From positions 1 to 64,000 of the forward strand of contig NZ_JWLC01000015.1 in NCBI RefSeq assembly GCF_000813745.1: a DNA stretch of 64,000 nucleotides, given 5' to 3'. A model generated the notes under the pieces. That model was not told the DNA's origin, did no database searches, and worked only from the letters and a program-made list of their open reading frames with translations. This document shows, one piece after another, positions 52,267 through 60,391 of this stretch; position 1 is the first letter of the stretch, and every line of letters starts with the position of its first letter. The DNA is from Leisingera sp. ANG-M1. Lineage in GTDB: Bacteria; Pseudomonadota; Alphaproteobacteria; Rhodobacterales; Rhodobacteraceae. Both the position numbers and the translations under genes were made by a program.

Positions 52267-52683
52267 ATGTACAACAACAAATGGTACCTGGCCGTGTGGT
52301 TTATGATTGCGCTCGCCTTTGCGGCACAAGCCGAGGAGGGCCTTGTCCAGTCGGAACAAAGATTGACGAACGACCTTGATGCCTTGCGCGAGAGGGTGGA
52401 TGACCTTGATGCCTTGCGAACGAGGGTGCAAGCGCTGGAGTCCCGACCCGCGTGGCCCAAAGGAAAGTATTGCGTCTTTCGCTCCGGGGCCTGTCCCGCA
52501 GGCTTTTCCCAGATCGACGGCCGTATGGCGGCAATCTGGATGTATCGAAAAGATGGCGGTTACTACACTCCGAAAGACTTTGGAAACTCCAATTTCACTT
52601 GGCACAACAATGGTGGAGGCAATGCTTCGGCACCTTACTGGCACGGCGAGATCAACCTGTCGGTCTGTTGCAAACAGCAATGA
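52267..52683 (+). CDS. Secreted protein: coiled coil plus possible ApeC-like Cys domain
   Basis: A 138-residue exported protein. ATG 52267 follows AAGGA; ATG 52252 and TTG 52243 are also in frame. Signal peptide (KWYLAVWFMIALAFAAQA), then GLVQSEQRL and a heptad region with a ten-residue duplication (DLDALRERVD, DLDALRTRVQ; residues 37-56). The C-terminal domain (62-138) starts AWPKGKYCVFRSGACPAGF and ends WHGEINLSVCCKQ. The WPxGxYxxxxxxxCPxxF opening and the Cys-rich end resemble the apextrin C-terminal (ApeC) domain; similarity is by eye and modest. Last gene of the unit. Confidence 0.55.
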   Translation: MYNNKWYLAVWFMIALAFAAQAEEGLVQSEQRLTNDLDALRERVDDLDALRTRVQALESRPAWPKGKYCVFRSGACPAGFSQIDGRMAAIWMYRKDGGYYTPKDFGNSNFTWHNNGGGNASAPYWHGEINLSVCCKQQ

Positions 52684-52888
52684 GAGCGTGAAGGCCTGTC
52701 CAAAGGTCAATGACCGTGAGGGAAACTGACAACTGCCCTTCTGTGTCAGCTGCAGCTCCGGCGCTGTGGCCGCTTCGCCACAGCCAGACTTGTCACCAGA
52801 TGCTTCCACGGTGCTTCCGGCAGTTATGAGGTGCAAAAGCGAGAAGCGCCCCACGGGGCGCTATCGTGTTGTTTTAACTGAGAGATTT

Positions 52889-52933
52889 TGGTTGTGGGAA
52901 CAGGATTTGAACCTGCGACCTTCAGGTTATGAG
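52889..52933 (-). other. tRNA-fMet 3' remnant (attachment-site scar)
   Basis: On the minus strand this reads CTCATAACCTGAAGGTCGCA, then GGTTCAAATCC in a T arm, and ends ACAACCA. That is the anticodon (CAT) loop through the CCA end of an initiator-type tRNA-Met. The 5' half is absent: sequence beyond 52933 departs from tRNA at the anticodon stem. 3' tRNA fragments of this kind are left when integrases use tRNA genes as attachment sites. Otherwise the gap 52684-52948 holds nothing I can name. Confidence 0.75.
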
Positions 52934-52948
52934 ACTGATGCATGCCCC

Positions 52949-54427
52949 CTACCTCCTCCTCACGCGTTCCCGGCTGCGTTCCCGGCGTTCCTGGTTGATC
53001 GGGTGCTCCCGTCCCAAAGTTCGATAGAAGCCATTGCCCGTCGACCAGTTCAGGAACTGGCTGAAGCTGTCGACCTGGTCGTCGTTGCGGCCACGGGGAA
53101 ATCCCTGCAACTCGCGCTTGAAGGCCGAGAGCCAGGTGGCCTCGCGAGGCAGAAGAACCTTGCCGGCCTCGACCGGAGAGCAGGCGGCGTTAAAGCGGAT
53201 TTCCTTGTCCTTGTCCGGCTTGATGGACCGATAGCGGCCGCGGTCATCATTGTTCAGTGTCTGCAGGAGGGGTTTGCCACTTGCGGCATCTTCGATCAGG
53301 ACAACTTCCGGATCCCACTTCTGGACAAGGCCCTTGGCCTTTGCTTCGAGATCAGGAAAGTCGAGCTGGCCGCGGTAGACGTCCAGCAAGTGCCATTTGT
53401 TGCCGTAAAAACCCCAGGTGGTGCACACCGAGAAGTCAGACCGCGGATCGGCCGACATACCGGTGTCCCAGCTCTGAACGATCATCTGGTAGGAGGTGCG
53501 CGGCAATACCTCATCATAGGTACCGAACCATTCCCAACGCAAAACTGACCCATCCGGGGCAATCGGGTTCTGCTGGTACTGGCAGTTGAACGTGGCCGCA
53601 CCCATCTCCTTGCGCATCCGGTCCAGGGTTTCCCGGTCAACATTCTCTGGAAACAGGACATCGCCTGGCCGGCGGTTATGAACCCGTCCCTGGCCGATCG
53701 GGATCCGGGCTTCCTCCTCGGCGATGGCAGGCAGGTTCAGATGGCGGTAGGTGCCCTTGTCGAGCAGGTAGCCTGCAGGATCCACCTCATGCAAACGCTG
53801 GGCAATCATCACCACCCGGCCCTCGGACGGGTTGTCAAACCGGGACAGGAGGGAGCCTTCGATGAACTCCTGCGCCCGTGTCAACTCGGCCTCGGAGTTG
53901 GCGTCCGCCGCCTTCATCAGGTCATCGATGATGATGTAGTCAGCCCCATGCCCGGTCACGGCACCGCCGATGGAAACGGCCTTGCGGCCGCCCCCTTCGG
54001 TGGTCTTAATCTCGTCCTGGGTGTTGCCTTTCTTTGCCAGGCGCGTTCGGGGAAACAGTTTCTGGTACCAGGCGGAGGTCATCACCTTGCGGGTTGCCTC
54101 GGAATGCAAGCGGGCGAGGTCCAGGCCATAGCTGGCCACGATGATCTTGGCGTTCGGGTAATGACCCAACAGATAGGCCACAAACGCCACCGCCACCGTG
54201 ACCGACTTGAGATGGCGGGGCGGCACGTTGATGATCAGGCGCGTGTTCTCTCCGGACTGGATATTGTCCAGCTCGTGACACATCGCTTCGACATGCCAGG
54301 CGGGCACAAATGAACACTCCTTACCCGGATGCAGGGTGGCAAAGGTTTTCCAGACAAACGCAAAGAAGTTGGTGCGATAGAGGGCAGAAGTCGTCCGCAG
54401 CGCCAGTTGAGGATCGTGCAGGGTCAT
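52949..54427 (-). CDS. Phage terminase large subunit-like protein
   Basis: A 492-residue terminase-type ATPase/nuclease. ATPase part: LIINVPPRHLKSVTVAVAF (Walker A-like), KIIVASYGLDLARLHS, ADYIIIDDLMKAADANSE (Walker B). Nuclease part: MIVQSWDTGMSADPRSDFSVC (first Asp) and EVVLIEDAASGKPLLQTL, then NDDQVDSFSQFLNW. It starts by ATGA overlap with the DUF5681 gene and ends 16 bases from the tRNA-fMet remnant, so this is the edge of the element. No portal, protease or capsid genes are present. Confidence 0.88.
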   Translation of the reverse strand: MTLHDPQLALRTTSALYRTNFFAFVWKTFATLHPGKECSFVPAWHVEAMCHELDNIQSGENTRLIINVPPRHLKSVTVAVAFVAYLLGHYPNAKIIVASYGLDLARLHSEATRKVMTSAWYQKLFPRTRLAKKGNTQDEIKTTEGGGRKAVSIGGAVTGHGADYIIIDDLMKAADANSEAELTRAQEFIEGSLLSRFDNPSEGRVVMIAQRLHEVDPAGYLLDKGTYRHLNLPAIAEEEARIPIGQGRVHNRRPGDVLFPENVDRETLDRMRKEMGAATFNCQYQQNPIAPDGSVLRWEWFGTYDEVLPRTSYQMIVQSWDTGMSADPRSDFSVCTTWGFYGNKWHLLDVYRGQLDFPDLEAKAKGLVQKWDPEVVLIEDAASGKPLLQTLNNDDRGRYRSIKPDKDKEIRFNAACSPVEAGKVLLPREATWLSAFKRELQGFPRGRNDDQVDSFSQFLNWSTGNGFYRTLGREHPINQERRERSRERVRRR

Positions 54428-54873
54428 GGATCTACCTCCTTGTCACCGGCGTGGCCCGGTTCGCTCCCGCCACCAGGATCAAAACCGCCTTCGCGGACTT
54501 GCATGGCAAAATGCGCCAGCACGTCCTCATCGGTCTGGTCAGGGGCAGTGACCTGCGCGACCTGGCCCGCCTCCTTCTCCACCTTTGCCTGCAGGTCCGC
54601 ATCGAACTGCATCAGTGTTTTCAACGCTCCCATGTCGCCATGCAGCGCTTTGGCGAGAAAGCGCTTGGCCGCCGCTTCCGCCTTGGAGACCTTCACTTCG
54701 CGACCGCCCTCCCGGATGATCACCTCACTTTCCATTTCCCGTTTCAAGCTGGCGTTGAAGCCCTTGGCTCCCTTGGGGCGCCCTTTCGGATTACCCGACT
54801 GGCCCTTTTTGAACTGCGTGCGTTTCGGTGGTTTGGCGTAGCCGACCTCGTATTCGCTCTCCAAATCAGACAT
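54424..54873 (-). CDS. DUF5681 protein
   Basis: A 149-residue protein. The DUF5681 signature GYAKPPKRTQFKKGQSGNPKGRPKG lies near the N-terminus (residues about 11-35). The rest is charged and helical. The ATG at 54873 is chosen because it precedes this signature and overlaps the upstream methyltransferase end by eight bases. Such proteins commonly precede terminase genes and may act as a small-terminase-like DNA-binding partner; that role is inference. Confidence 0.82.
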   Translation of the reverse strand: MSDLESEYEVGYAKPPKRTQFKKGQSGNPKGRPKGAKGFNASLKREMESEVIIREGGREVKVSKAEAAAKRFLAKALHGDMGALKTLMQFDADLQAKVEKEAGQVAQVTAPDQTDEDVLAHFAMQVREGGFDPGGGSEPGHAGDKEVDP

Positions 54874-56299
54874 GCTCCGCCTCCTTCTCCTCGGCAGCGG
54901 CCAGGGCCGCCGCTCGCTGGCCGAAGGCCTCTTCGGAAGCCGCATGCACCGCCTTCAGGCCGGTCATCTCTTGCCAGCGGCGAATGGCGACATCGACATA
55001 AAGGGGATCCAATTCGATCAGACGCGCCTTGCGGCCGGTTTTCTCGGCGGCCAGCAAGGTGGCACCGGAGCCGCCAAAGGCATCAAGCACCACATCGCCG
55101 CGGTGGCTCACATCCATGATTGCATCGGCCACCAGCGCGGTCGGCTTGACTGTGGGATGATCGGCCAGATTGGCCTCCCGTCCCTTGCCGAAGCTGTTCA
55201 CCCCGGCATAGTCCCAGACATTGGTGCGGTTGCGGCCATGCTTGCCGAGTTCAACATTGTTGATGTGAGGTGCCCCCGGCTTCTTGAAGATGCAGACCAT
55301 CTCGTGCTTGGAGCGGTAGAGGCTGCCCATCCCGCCATTGGTCTTATTCCAGACGCAGAGGTTGTTAAGCTCGAGCCCGCAGGCCTTACCAACCTCGATC
55401 AACACATCGATGTGGCGCCAGTCCATGCAGATCATGGCCATGCCGCCCATGGGCAGGTTTGTCACAAGATGCGTCAGGGTCTTATCCAGAAAGGCCCGGA
55501 ATTCAGCATCCGACATCTCGCCCGAGGCCATGGCGAACTCGCGGTGATCACCGCCGTTGCCGGAACGCACGTGGCCCTGCACCCGGACATTATAGGGCGG
55601 ATCGGTGAACACCATGCGCGCGGCCTCGCCGCCCAGCACTCGGGTGTAGCTGTCTGCGTCGAGGGAATTGCCACAAAGAATGCGGTGGTCTCCGAGGATC
55701 CAGAGATCACCGGACTGCGCCACGGGCAGCTTCGCGGGATCGGGGGACACGACGGTTTCCGGCGGGGCGGTCTCGGACGCCCCTGCCCCGTCAATAATGA
55801 TGTCGATCTCCGGCACCTCGAAACCAGTGATATCGAGATCGAAGTCGAGCTCCCCGTCCAGGCCGATATCCATCAGCTCGGCAAACTCGATCTGCAGCGT
55901 TTCCTGGTTCCAGTCGGAGAGTTCCGCCAGCCTGTTGTCAGCAATGCGCAGGGCCCGTACTTCGGCCTCGGACAGGTGATCGGCCACCACGACCGGAACC
56001 GATTTGAGCCCCAAGGCCATGGCGGCCTCATAGCGGCCGTGGCCGGCGATGATGGCGCACTTCCCATCCACGAGGATAGGGGTGACGAACCCGAACTTCT
56101 CGACTGAAGCCTTCAGCTTGGCGATGTTCTTGGCGGTATGTGTCCGGTTGTTGTTGGCGTAGGGCTTCAGGTCAGCAATGGGCGTCTGGACCACCTTGTG
56201 AGCCATCCAGAGCGGTTTGTGCGGCGCAGGCGCATCGGGTTTCAGCGCGCCGCCATCAGGCACCCTGGTTTTCACGATGGATTTGGATTGTTCACCCAT
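54866..56299 (-). CDS. ParB-domain DNA methyltransferase
   Basis: A 477-residue protein. The N-terminal ParB/sulfiredoxin-like nuclease domain (about 35-140) includes IADLKPYANNNRTH, DGKCAIIAGHGRYEAAMALG and LRIADNRLAELSDWN. The C-terminal DNA methylase has the catalytic DPPYNV motif (about residue 233) and FGGSGATLLAAEKTGRKARLIELDPLY for SAM binding. This fused form is frequent in prophages and islands, where it probably modifies element DNA. It is divergent from the DUF3489/DUF2924/recombinase unit. Confidence 0.9.
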   Translation of the reverse strand: MGEQSKSIVKTRVPDGGALKPDAPAPHKPLWMAHKVVQTPIADLKPYANNNRTHTAKNIAKLKASVEKFGFVTPILVDGKCAIIAGHGRYEAAMALGLKSVPVVVADHLSEAEVRALRIADNRLAELSDWNQETLQIEFAELMDIGLDGELDFDLDITGFEVPEIDIIIDGAGASETAPPETVVSPDPAKLPVAQSGDLWILGDHRILCGNSLDADSYTRVLGGEAARMVFTDPPYNVRVQGHVRSGNGGDHREFAMASGEMSDAEFRAFLDKTLTHLVTNLPMGGMAMICMDWRHIDVLIEVGKACGLELNNLCVWNKTNGGMGSLYRSKHEMVCIFKKPGAPHINNVELGKHGRNRTNVWDYAGVNSFGKGREANLADHPTVKPTALVADAIMDVSHRGDVVLDAFGGSGATLLAAEKTGRKARLIELDPLYVDVAIRRWQEMTGLKAVHAASEEAFGQRAAALAAAEEKEAEHV

Positions 56300-56709
56300 C
56301 TCGGTCTCCTAACTTTAAAGGCGTTTCAGCCTGCTGTGTTAAAGATCGGGAGAGTGGCGGAGCATCCAGCAACCACCGGATCTCCTGATCCAGCTCGTTG
56401 CCCTAGATGCTCGACTTGTTTAACGCCCAATGGCGCGAGACTTCAGGGTTTATCGTGACCGCCGTCGCCAGCGATCACACCTTAGATACGTGAGCCACCG
56501 CGAAGTATCAAGAGATGATGTGGAAAAACACATTTATAACAGATCGTTAGCGACGAAGAATCGGCAACTTGGTACGCGATGAGACGCTGCAGAAAGGACT
56601 GGACTGCCGTCCCGAACAGAGCGTCACTGGACCTGTGCCCGCGATCGCCGGGCTCTCCTCGGTACCGGGGCTGGCATCCCGCCGGCCCTTAGGATCGAGG
56701 AGAAGATCA
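56300..56709. promoter_or_regulatory. Divergent control region of the recombinase/methyltransferase module
   Basis: This 410-base gap between divergent operons must hold both promoters. I see no credible gene. AT-rich tracts at 56510-56545 (GATGTGGAAAAACACATTTATAAC) could include a promoter. GGATCGAGGAGAAG precedes the DUF3489 start at 56710. Confidence 0.35.
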
Positions 56710-56940
56710 ATGCCCAAACCGAAACAGACCAAGACAGAGAAAGTGCGTGTGATGCTTGCCCGCCCGCAAGGTGCGAGCGTCGAGGCGATCTGCAAGGCCA
56801 TCGGCTGGCAACCGCATTCCACCCGGGCAATCCTAAGCGGATTGCGGAAAGCCGGTTATACGGTCGAGCGGCAGGCGGCCGCCGGGAACGGCGGGGAATC
56901 TTTGTATCGGATCACTGCCGAACCCGAGACGGCCGAATGA
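56710..56940 (+). CDS. DUF3489 protein
   Basis: A 76-residue winged-helix-like protein typical of the module with DUF2924 and a recombinase. It reads KTEKVRVMLARPQGASVEAICKAIGWQPHSTRAILSGLRKAGY, a clear helix-turn-helix, and likely regulates the element. ATG 56710 has GAGGAGAAG upstream. ATGA overlap with DUF2924. Confidence 0.9.
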   Translation: MPKPKQTKTEKVRVMLARPQGASVEAICKAIGWQPHSTRAILSGLRKAGYTVERQAAAGNGGESLYRITAEPETAE

Positions 56941-57344
56941 TCCGGGTCGCAGATCTCGAGACCATGGACCGGGCCGCGTTGATCGCGGCCTGGACCGGGA
57001 TATTCTGCACGCCGGTTCCGAAAGGGCTGAGCCAGTCCTTCCTGCGCCGGTTCCTGGCCACCGAGATCCAGACCCGCAGTTCAGGTGGCTTGTCTGCCCG
57101 GGTCCGGAAGGTGTTGACGCAGGATGACGGCCGAAGGCAACGGTCCAGGACAGCCGCCCTTGAGCCGGGCAGCCGCCTGCTGCGCGAGTGGAACGGCGTC
57201 ACTCACGTGGTCGAAGTCAGAAAGAACGGGTTCCTCTGGAACGGCCGGACCTGGCGCTCTCTTTCGGCGATCGCGCGGGAGATCACCGGTGCCCATTGGT
57301 CGGGGCCGCGGTTCTTCGGCCTGACCGGAAAGGCAGGATCATGA
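56937..57344 (+). CDS. DUF2924 protein
   Basis: A 135-residue basic protein found next to large serine recombinases in alphaproteobacteria. Family traits include LETMDRAALIAAWTGIFCTPVPKGLSQSFLRRFLATEIQ at the start, LEPGSRLLREWNGVTHVVEV, and GRTWRSLSAIAREITGAHWSGPRFFGL at the end. The last segment resembles a DNA-binding helix-turn-helix; it could be a recombination directionality factor or accessory protein. ATGA overlap with the recombinase gene. Confidence 0.9.
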   Translation: MIRVADLETMDRAALIAAWTGIFCTPVPKGLSQSFLRRFLATEIQTRSSGGLSARVRKVLTQDDGRRQRSRTAALEPGSRLLREWNGVTHVVEVRKNGFLWNGRTWRSLSAIAREITGAHWSGPRFFGLTGKAGS

Positions 57345-59011
57345 GCAAGCCCCGGATCCGCTGCGCGATCTACACCCGCAAGTCCTCCGAAGAAGGGCTT
57401 GACCAGGACTTCAACTCGCTCGACGCTCAGCACGAGGCCTGTGCCGCCTATATCGCCAGCCAGCGCCACGAAGGCTGGAAGATGTTGCCCGCCCGCTACG
57501 ATGATGGCGGCATCTCCGGCGGAACCCTCGATCGCCCCGGCTTGCAGCAACTGCTTGCCGATATTGATGCCAGCCGGGTCAATATGGTCGTGGTCTACAA
57601 GATCGACCGTCTGACCCGCTCGCTCGCCGACTTCGCCAAACTCGTCGAGCGGCTTGAAGCGAAAGACTGCTCCTTCGTCTCGGTCACCCAGGCGTTCAAC
57701 ACATCCTCATCGATGGGCAGGCTTACCCTGAACGTGCTTCTGTCTTTTGCCCAGTTCGAGCGCGAGGTCACTGCAGAACGGATCCGTGACAAGATCGCCG
57801 CGTCGAAGAAGAAGGGGCTATGGATGGGCGGTGTCACGCCACTCGGCTATGATCCGCATCCCGACCCGGTGCGGCGGGAACTCGTCATGAACACGACAGA
57901 GGCCGGCGTCGTCCGCCAGTTGTTCGGCCTTTATGCCGCCCATCGTTGCCTCAATGCCGTCACCCGCGAGGCCGAGACCCTCGGCCTGCGCTCGAAATTC
58001 CATGTCTTCTCGACCGGCAGGGAGCAGGGTGGCAACAGGCTTAGCCGGGGCCAGATCCACAAGATCCTCACCAACCCAGTCTATCTCGGGCTGATCCGGC
58101 ACAAAGAGAAGAGCTTTCCCGGCAAGCATCCAGCCATCATTGACCAGGCCCTGTGGGACAAAGTTCAGGATATGCTGCAGGCCGCCAGCGCGCGGCGGCG
58201 GGGCGCGGCGGCCGGCGCACCGGTCACCGATGCTGCACCGCTGAAGGGCAGGTTCCGGGATGACACCGGGGGTCTGCTCACTCCGACTCATACCCGGAAG
58301 AACGGCAAACGGCTGCGCTACTACATCTCCAACCGCCTGATCTCCGGCGGTGCCGATCCGACCGGCTGGCGCCTGCCGGCACCGGCCTTCGAGGCCGCCG
58401 TCGCGTCCCTCGTGGCCGATCACTTCGCGGAACATGCCGGCCGCCACACCGTTCTCAGCAGCAATGACGCTCTCCAGTCCGCCGGTGCATCGGAGACCGT
58501 GAACAAACTTGCGAGCCAGATACGGGCTGGCGGTGTTCGCAGTGCTGCACCACTGATCACCGGCGGAGTTCTTGGAAACGGCCGCATTGCGATCGACCTC
58601 GACGCCGGTGCCCTTGCCCTTGCCACAAACCTGCCTGCAGACGAACTGAACCCCTGCATTCTGAAGATCGACCAGCCGTTCACCTGCCGCCGCCGCGGTG
58701 CCGGGATGAAGATCGTTGCCGGCAGCTTTGCCCCGGCGCCGGACGCCGCGATGATCCGGGCGCTGCGCAACGCCCACCGCTGGTCGGACGCCCTGAGATC
58801 CGGCACGCCTCTGAAACGACTCGCCACCGACGTGAACGTTTCAGAACGCTACGCCGCCCGCATCATTGCACTCGCAGGCCTCTCGCCGAAAATCCAGACC
58901 GCAATCATCGACGGCTCCCAGCCTGTGGATCTGACCTTGAAGCGTCTCCTGCGCAGCGCCTTGCCATTGGAATGGCACGCTCAGGAACGGGCCCTCGGGT
59001 TCCGCTCCTGA
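57341..59011 (+). CDS. Large serine recombinase
   Basis: A 556-residue site-specific recombinase of the resolvase/integrase type. The N-terminal catalytic domain has AIYTRKSSEEGLDQDFNSLDAQHEAC (nucleophilic Ser within RKSS) and VVYKIDRLTRSLADFAKLVE, SFAQFEREVTAERIRDKIA. The recombinase domain follows, with the KILTNPVYLGLIRHKEK segment, then a zinc-ribbon-like and C-terminal region. It can drive integration and excision of this island. It appears full length, so the element may still be mobile if its partner sites exist. Confidence 0.92.
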   Translation: MSKPRIRCAIYTRKSSEEGLDQDFNSLDAQHEACAAYIASQRHEGWKMLPARYDDGGISGGTLDRPGLQQLLADIDASRVNMVVVYKIDRLTRSLADFAKLVERLEAKDCSFVSVTQAFNTSSSMGRLTLNVLLSFAQFEREVTAERIRDKIAASKKKGLWMGGVTPLGYDPHPDPVRRELVMNTTEAGVVRQLFGLYAAHRCLNAVTREAETLGLRSKFHVFSTGREQGGNRLSRGQIHKILTNPVYLGLIRHKEKSFPGKHPAIIDQALWDKVQDMLQAASARRRGAAAGAPVTDAAPLKGRFRDDTGGLLTPTHTRKNGKRLRYYISNRLISGGADPTGWRLPAPAFEAAVASLVADHFAEHAGRHTVLSSNDALQSAGASETVNKLASQIRAGGVRSAAPLITGGVLGNGRIAIDLDAGALALATNLPADELNPCILKIDQPFTCRRRGAGMKIVAGSFAPAPDAAMIRALRNAHRWSDALRSGTPLKRLATDVNVSERYAARIIALAGLSPKIQTAIIDGSQPVDLTLKRLLRSALPLEWHAQERALGFRS

Positions 59012-59374
59012 TCTGTTCCCTGCTCGCTCGGATGGCTTCCCTGTTTCGCACAAGGGCATTCCCTGTTCTCCTCTGAAAATTCCCTGTTCCGCCACCCAGG
59101 GAAATCGGCCCCAACTCACTGTTATTGCTCGCATAAACAGCCGGTGCGACGGACGAAATCTCTGCAAATTAAAAAAATACGCTGTAAATCGAGCCGGAAC
59201 AGGGAAACGCACCTGAAAGCGGACCCGCGTTTCTGGCGAACTGAGACACCTGTGTTTTAGGTTGGGAAACCGTGGAGAACGGTGCGTCTCCGCCGTCGGA
59301 TACGCCGCATAACCGGCGGGAAACACGCCGTAATTCGACGAAATAAGGACATAAGAAATAGAGACGATTGTGGG

Positions 59375-59431
59375 TGGCGGGGAGACAGGGATTCGAACCC
59401 TGGGAACGCTCTCACGTTCAACGGTTTTCAA
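59375..59431 (-). other. tRNA-Ser(UGA) 3' remnant
   Basis: On the minus strand the sequence runs from the anticodon loop TTGAAAA, through ACCGTTGAACGTGAGAGCG (anticodon stem and long variable arm), to CCCAGGGTTCGAATCCCTG and the end TCCCCGCCA. This is the 3' half of a serine tRNA. Upstream on that strand (AGCC at the stem) does not pair, so the 5' half is missing. This is typical of an integration site. The rest of 59012-59745 contains no credible gene. Confidence 0.75.
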
Positions 59432-59450
59432 GGCTGGCGGAAGTCAGGCC

Positions 59451-59515
59451 TTTTCAGTCACTTGGCCTAAAAATTTCCCAAGACAAAGCGTAAACATATG
59501 AAGAACATGGGAAAC
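59451..59515 (+). repeat. Direct repeat, left copy (candidate att site)
   Basis: Starts TTTTCAGTCACTT and ends TGGGAAAC. By my own ungapped alignment 52 of 65 positions match the copy at 63817-63881, including ACAAAGCG and GAAC blocks. The left copy lies 19 bases from the tRNA-Ser remnant, as expected for an attachment region. Confidence 0.65.
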
Positions 59516-59745
59516 TCCTATTCTTCAACTTTGGACGAATCTCACACTATGCGTGGAAGCTTTGTGAATACTCACCAGTTCGCTGCAGCTCCCAAAAAGT
59601 TGCACTTCGAGCCCATTGCTGTCCTTGGCTGTCCGGCAGCTCTTCACATGTGCAGTACGGCGCAGATCACGCCAAGCCGACATTCAGCACTCGGCAGGAG
59701 GAGATGAGCGTTAAGCGAGAGGTTGCCTTCCCTTGCTTGCTGCCT

Positions 59746-59973
59746 TTACTTTGGGTTACCCGATTTCCCGTAAATCGATGAGGTTTCTTGGCTACTTTCG
59801 TACCAATTACTTCCCCAAACAGCCAAGGATGCAAACATCCACATCAGCGCTGCGATTAAGACAAAGAAAATAATCAACTGGATGAGCGGCCGTTCGAAGT
59901 TTGACGCACCAAGGAATAAAGTTGCTGAAACAGCGGCAGCAACAAGTGCCCATCTAAATCTCGTCTTGCTCAT
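59746..59973 (-). CDS. Small membrane protein with two TM segments
   Basis: About 75 residues: SKTRFRWALVAAAVSATLFLGAS (first TM) and PLIQLIIFFVLIAALMWMFASLAVW (second TM), then a polar tail ending YGKSGNPK. No family recognised; no strong ribosome site. It might be a holin-like or accessory protein of the island, or a chance frame. Start at 59973 is preferred over 59985. Confidence 0.4.
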   Translation of the reverse strand: MSKTRFRWALVAAAVSATLFLGASNFERPLIQLIIFFVLIAALMWMFASLAVWGSNWYESSQETSSIYGKSGNPK

Positions 59974-60391
59974 TTGATCAATCAATCATCCGATCTAAGT
60001 TCCGTCTGCTAGACTAGAAACCTAAGATGCACTGCCAGCGAAGGCTAGAGCGATTGGTGGACCTACAGGCCAGCGAGAGACGAAGAGCCCAAAGTGTGAA
60101 CTTGCCTTCGTGCTGCGAGCGCTTGAGGCATGGAAATTGCCGCACTTGAAAAACAATGTGGTGCAACGCAGGGGTAGAACCGTGCTTCCATTCCGGGCGG
60201 TATGGGAAGGTTTTGCAGTGGATGGCTGCGGATTTTCCTCTTTTGGCAATAGTGGAAAATCACCATTGTGCTCAAAGGGTAACCCGTAGATCGATGAACG
60301 CTTGCCTCCGCCAAGGTAAAAAAATTCTTGCAAACAACATATGCTTCAACACATGCTGCGTGGATGTTACTTTAGAAAAAGGTTTGCCATT

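Noticed and set aside
52880-52960. Complete tRNA-Met gene
   Set aside because: The sequence leaves tRNA form at the anticodon stem; there is no D arm or 5' acceptor strand.
52949-59011. A restriction-modification defence system around the ParB-methyltransferase
   Set aside because: No restriction endonuclease gene is next to it; the ParB fusion and terminase neighbour fit a phage-derived modification enzyme better.
59360-59460. Complete tRNA-Ser gene
   Set aside because: The 5' anticodon stem, D arm and acceptor strand are absent; only the 3' half is present.
59498-59707. 69-codon frame after the tRNA-Ser remnant
   Set aside because: It begins inside the direct repeat, has no ribosome site and no protein-like pattern.
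60022-60333. 103-codon minus-strand frame upstream of the MACPF-like gene
   Set aside because: No family, mixed composition, and it covers the likely promoter of the plus-strand gene.
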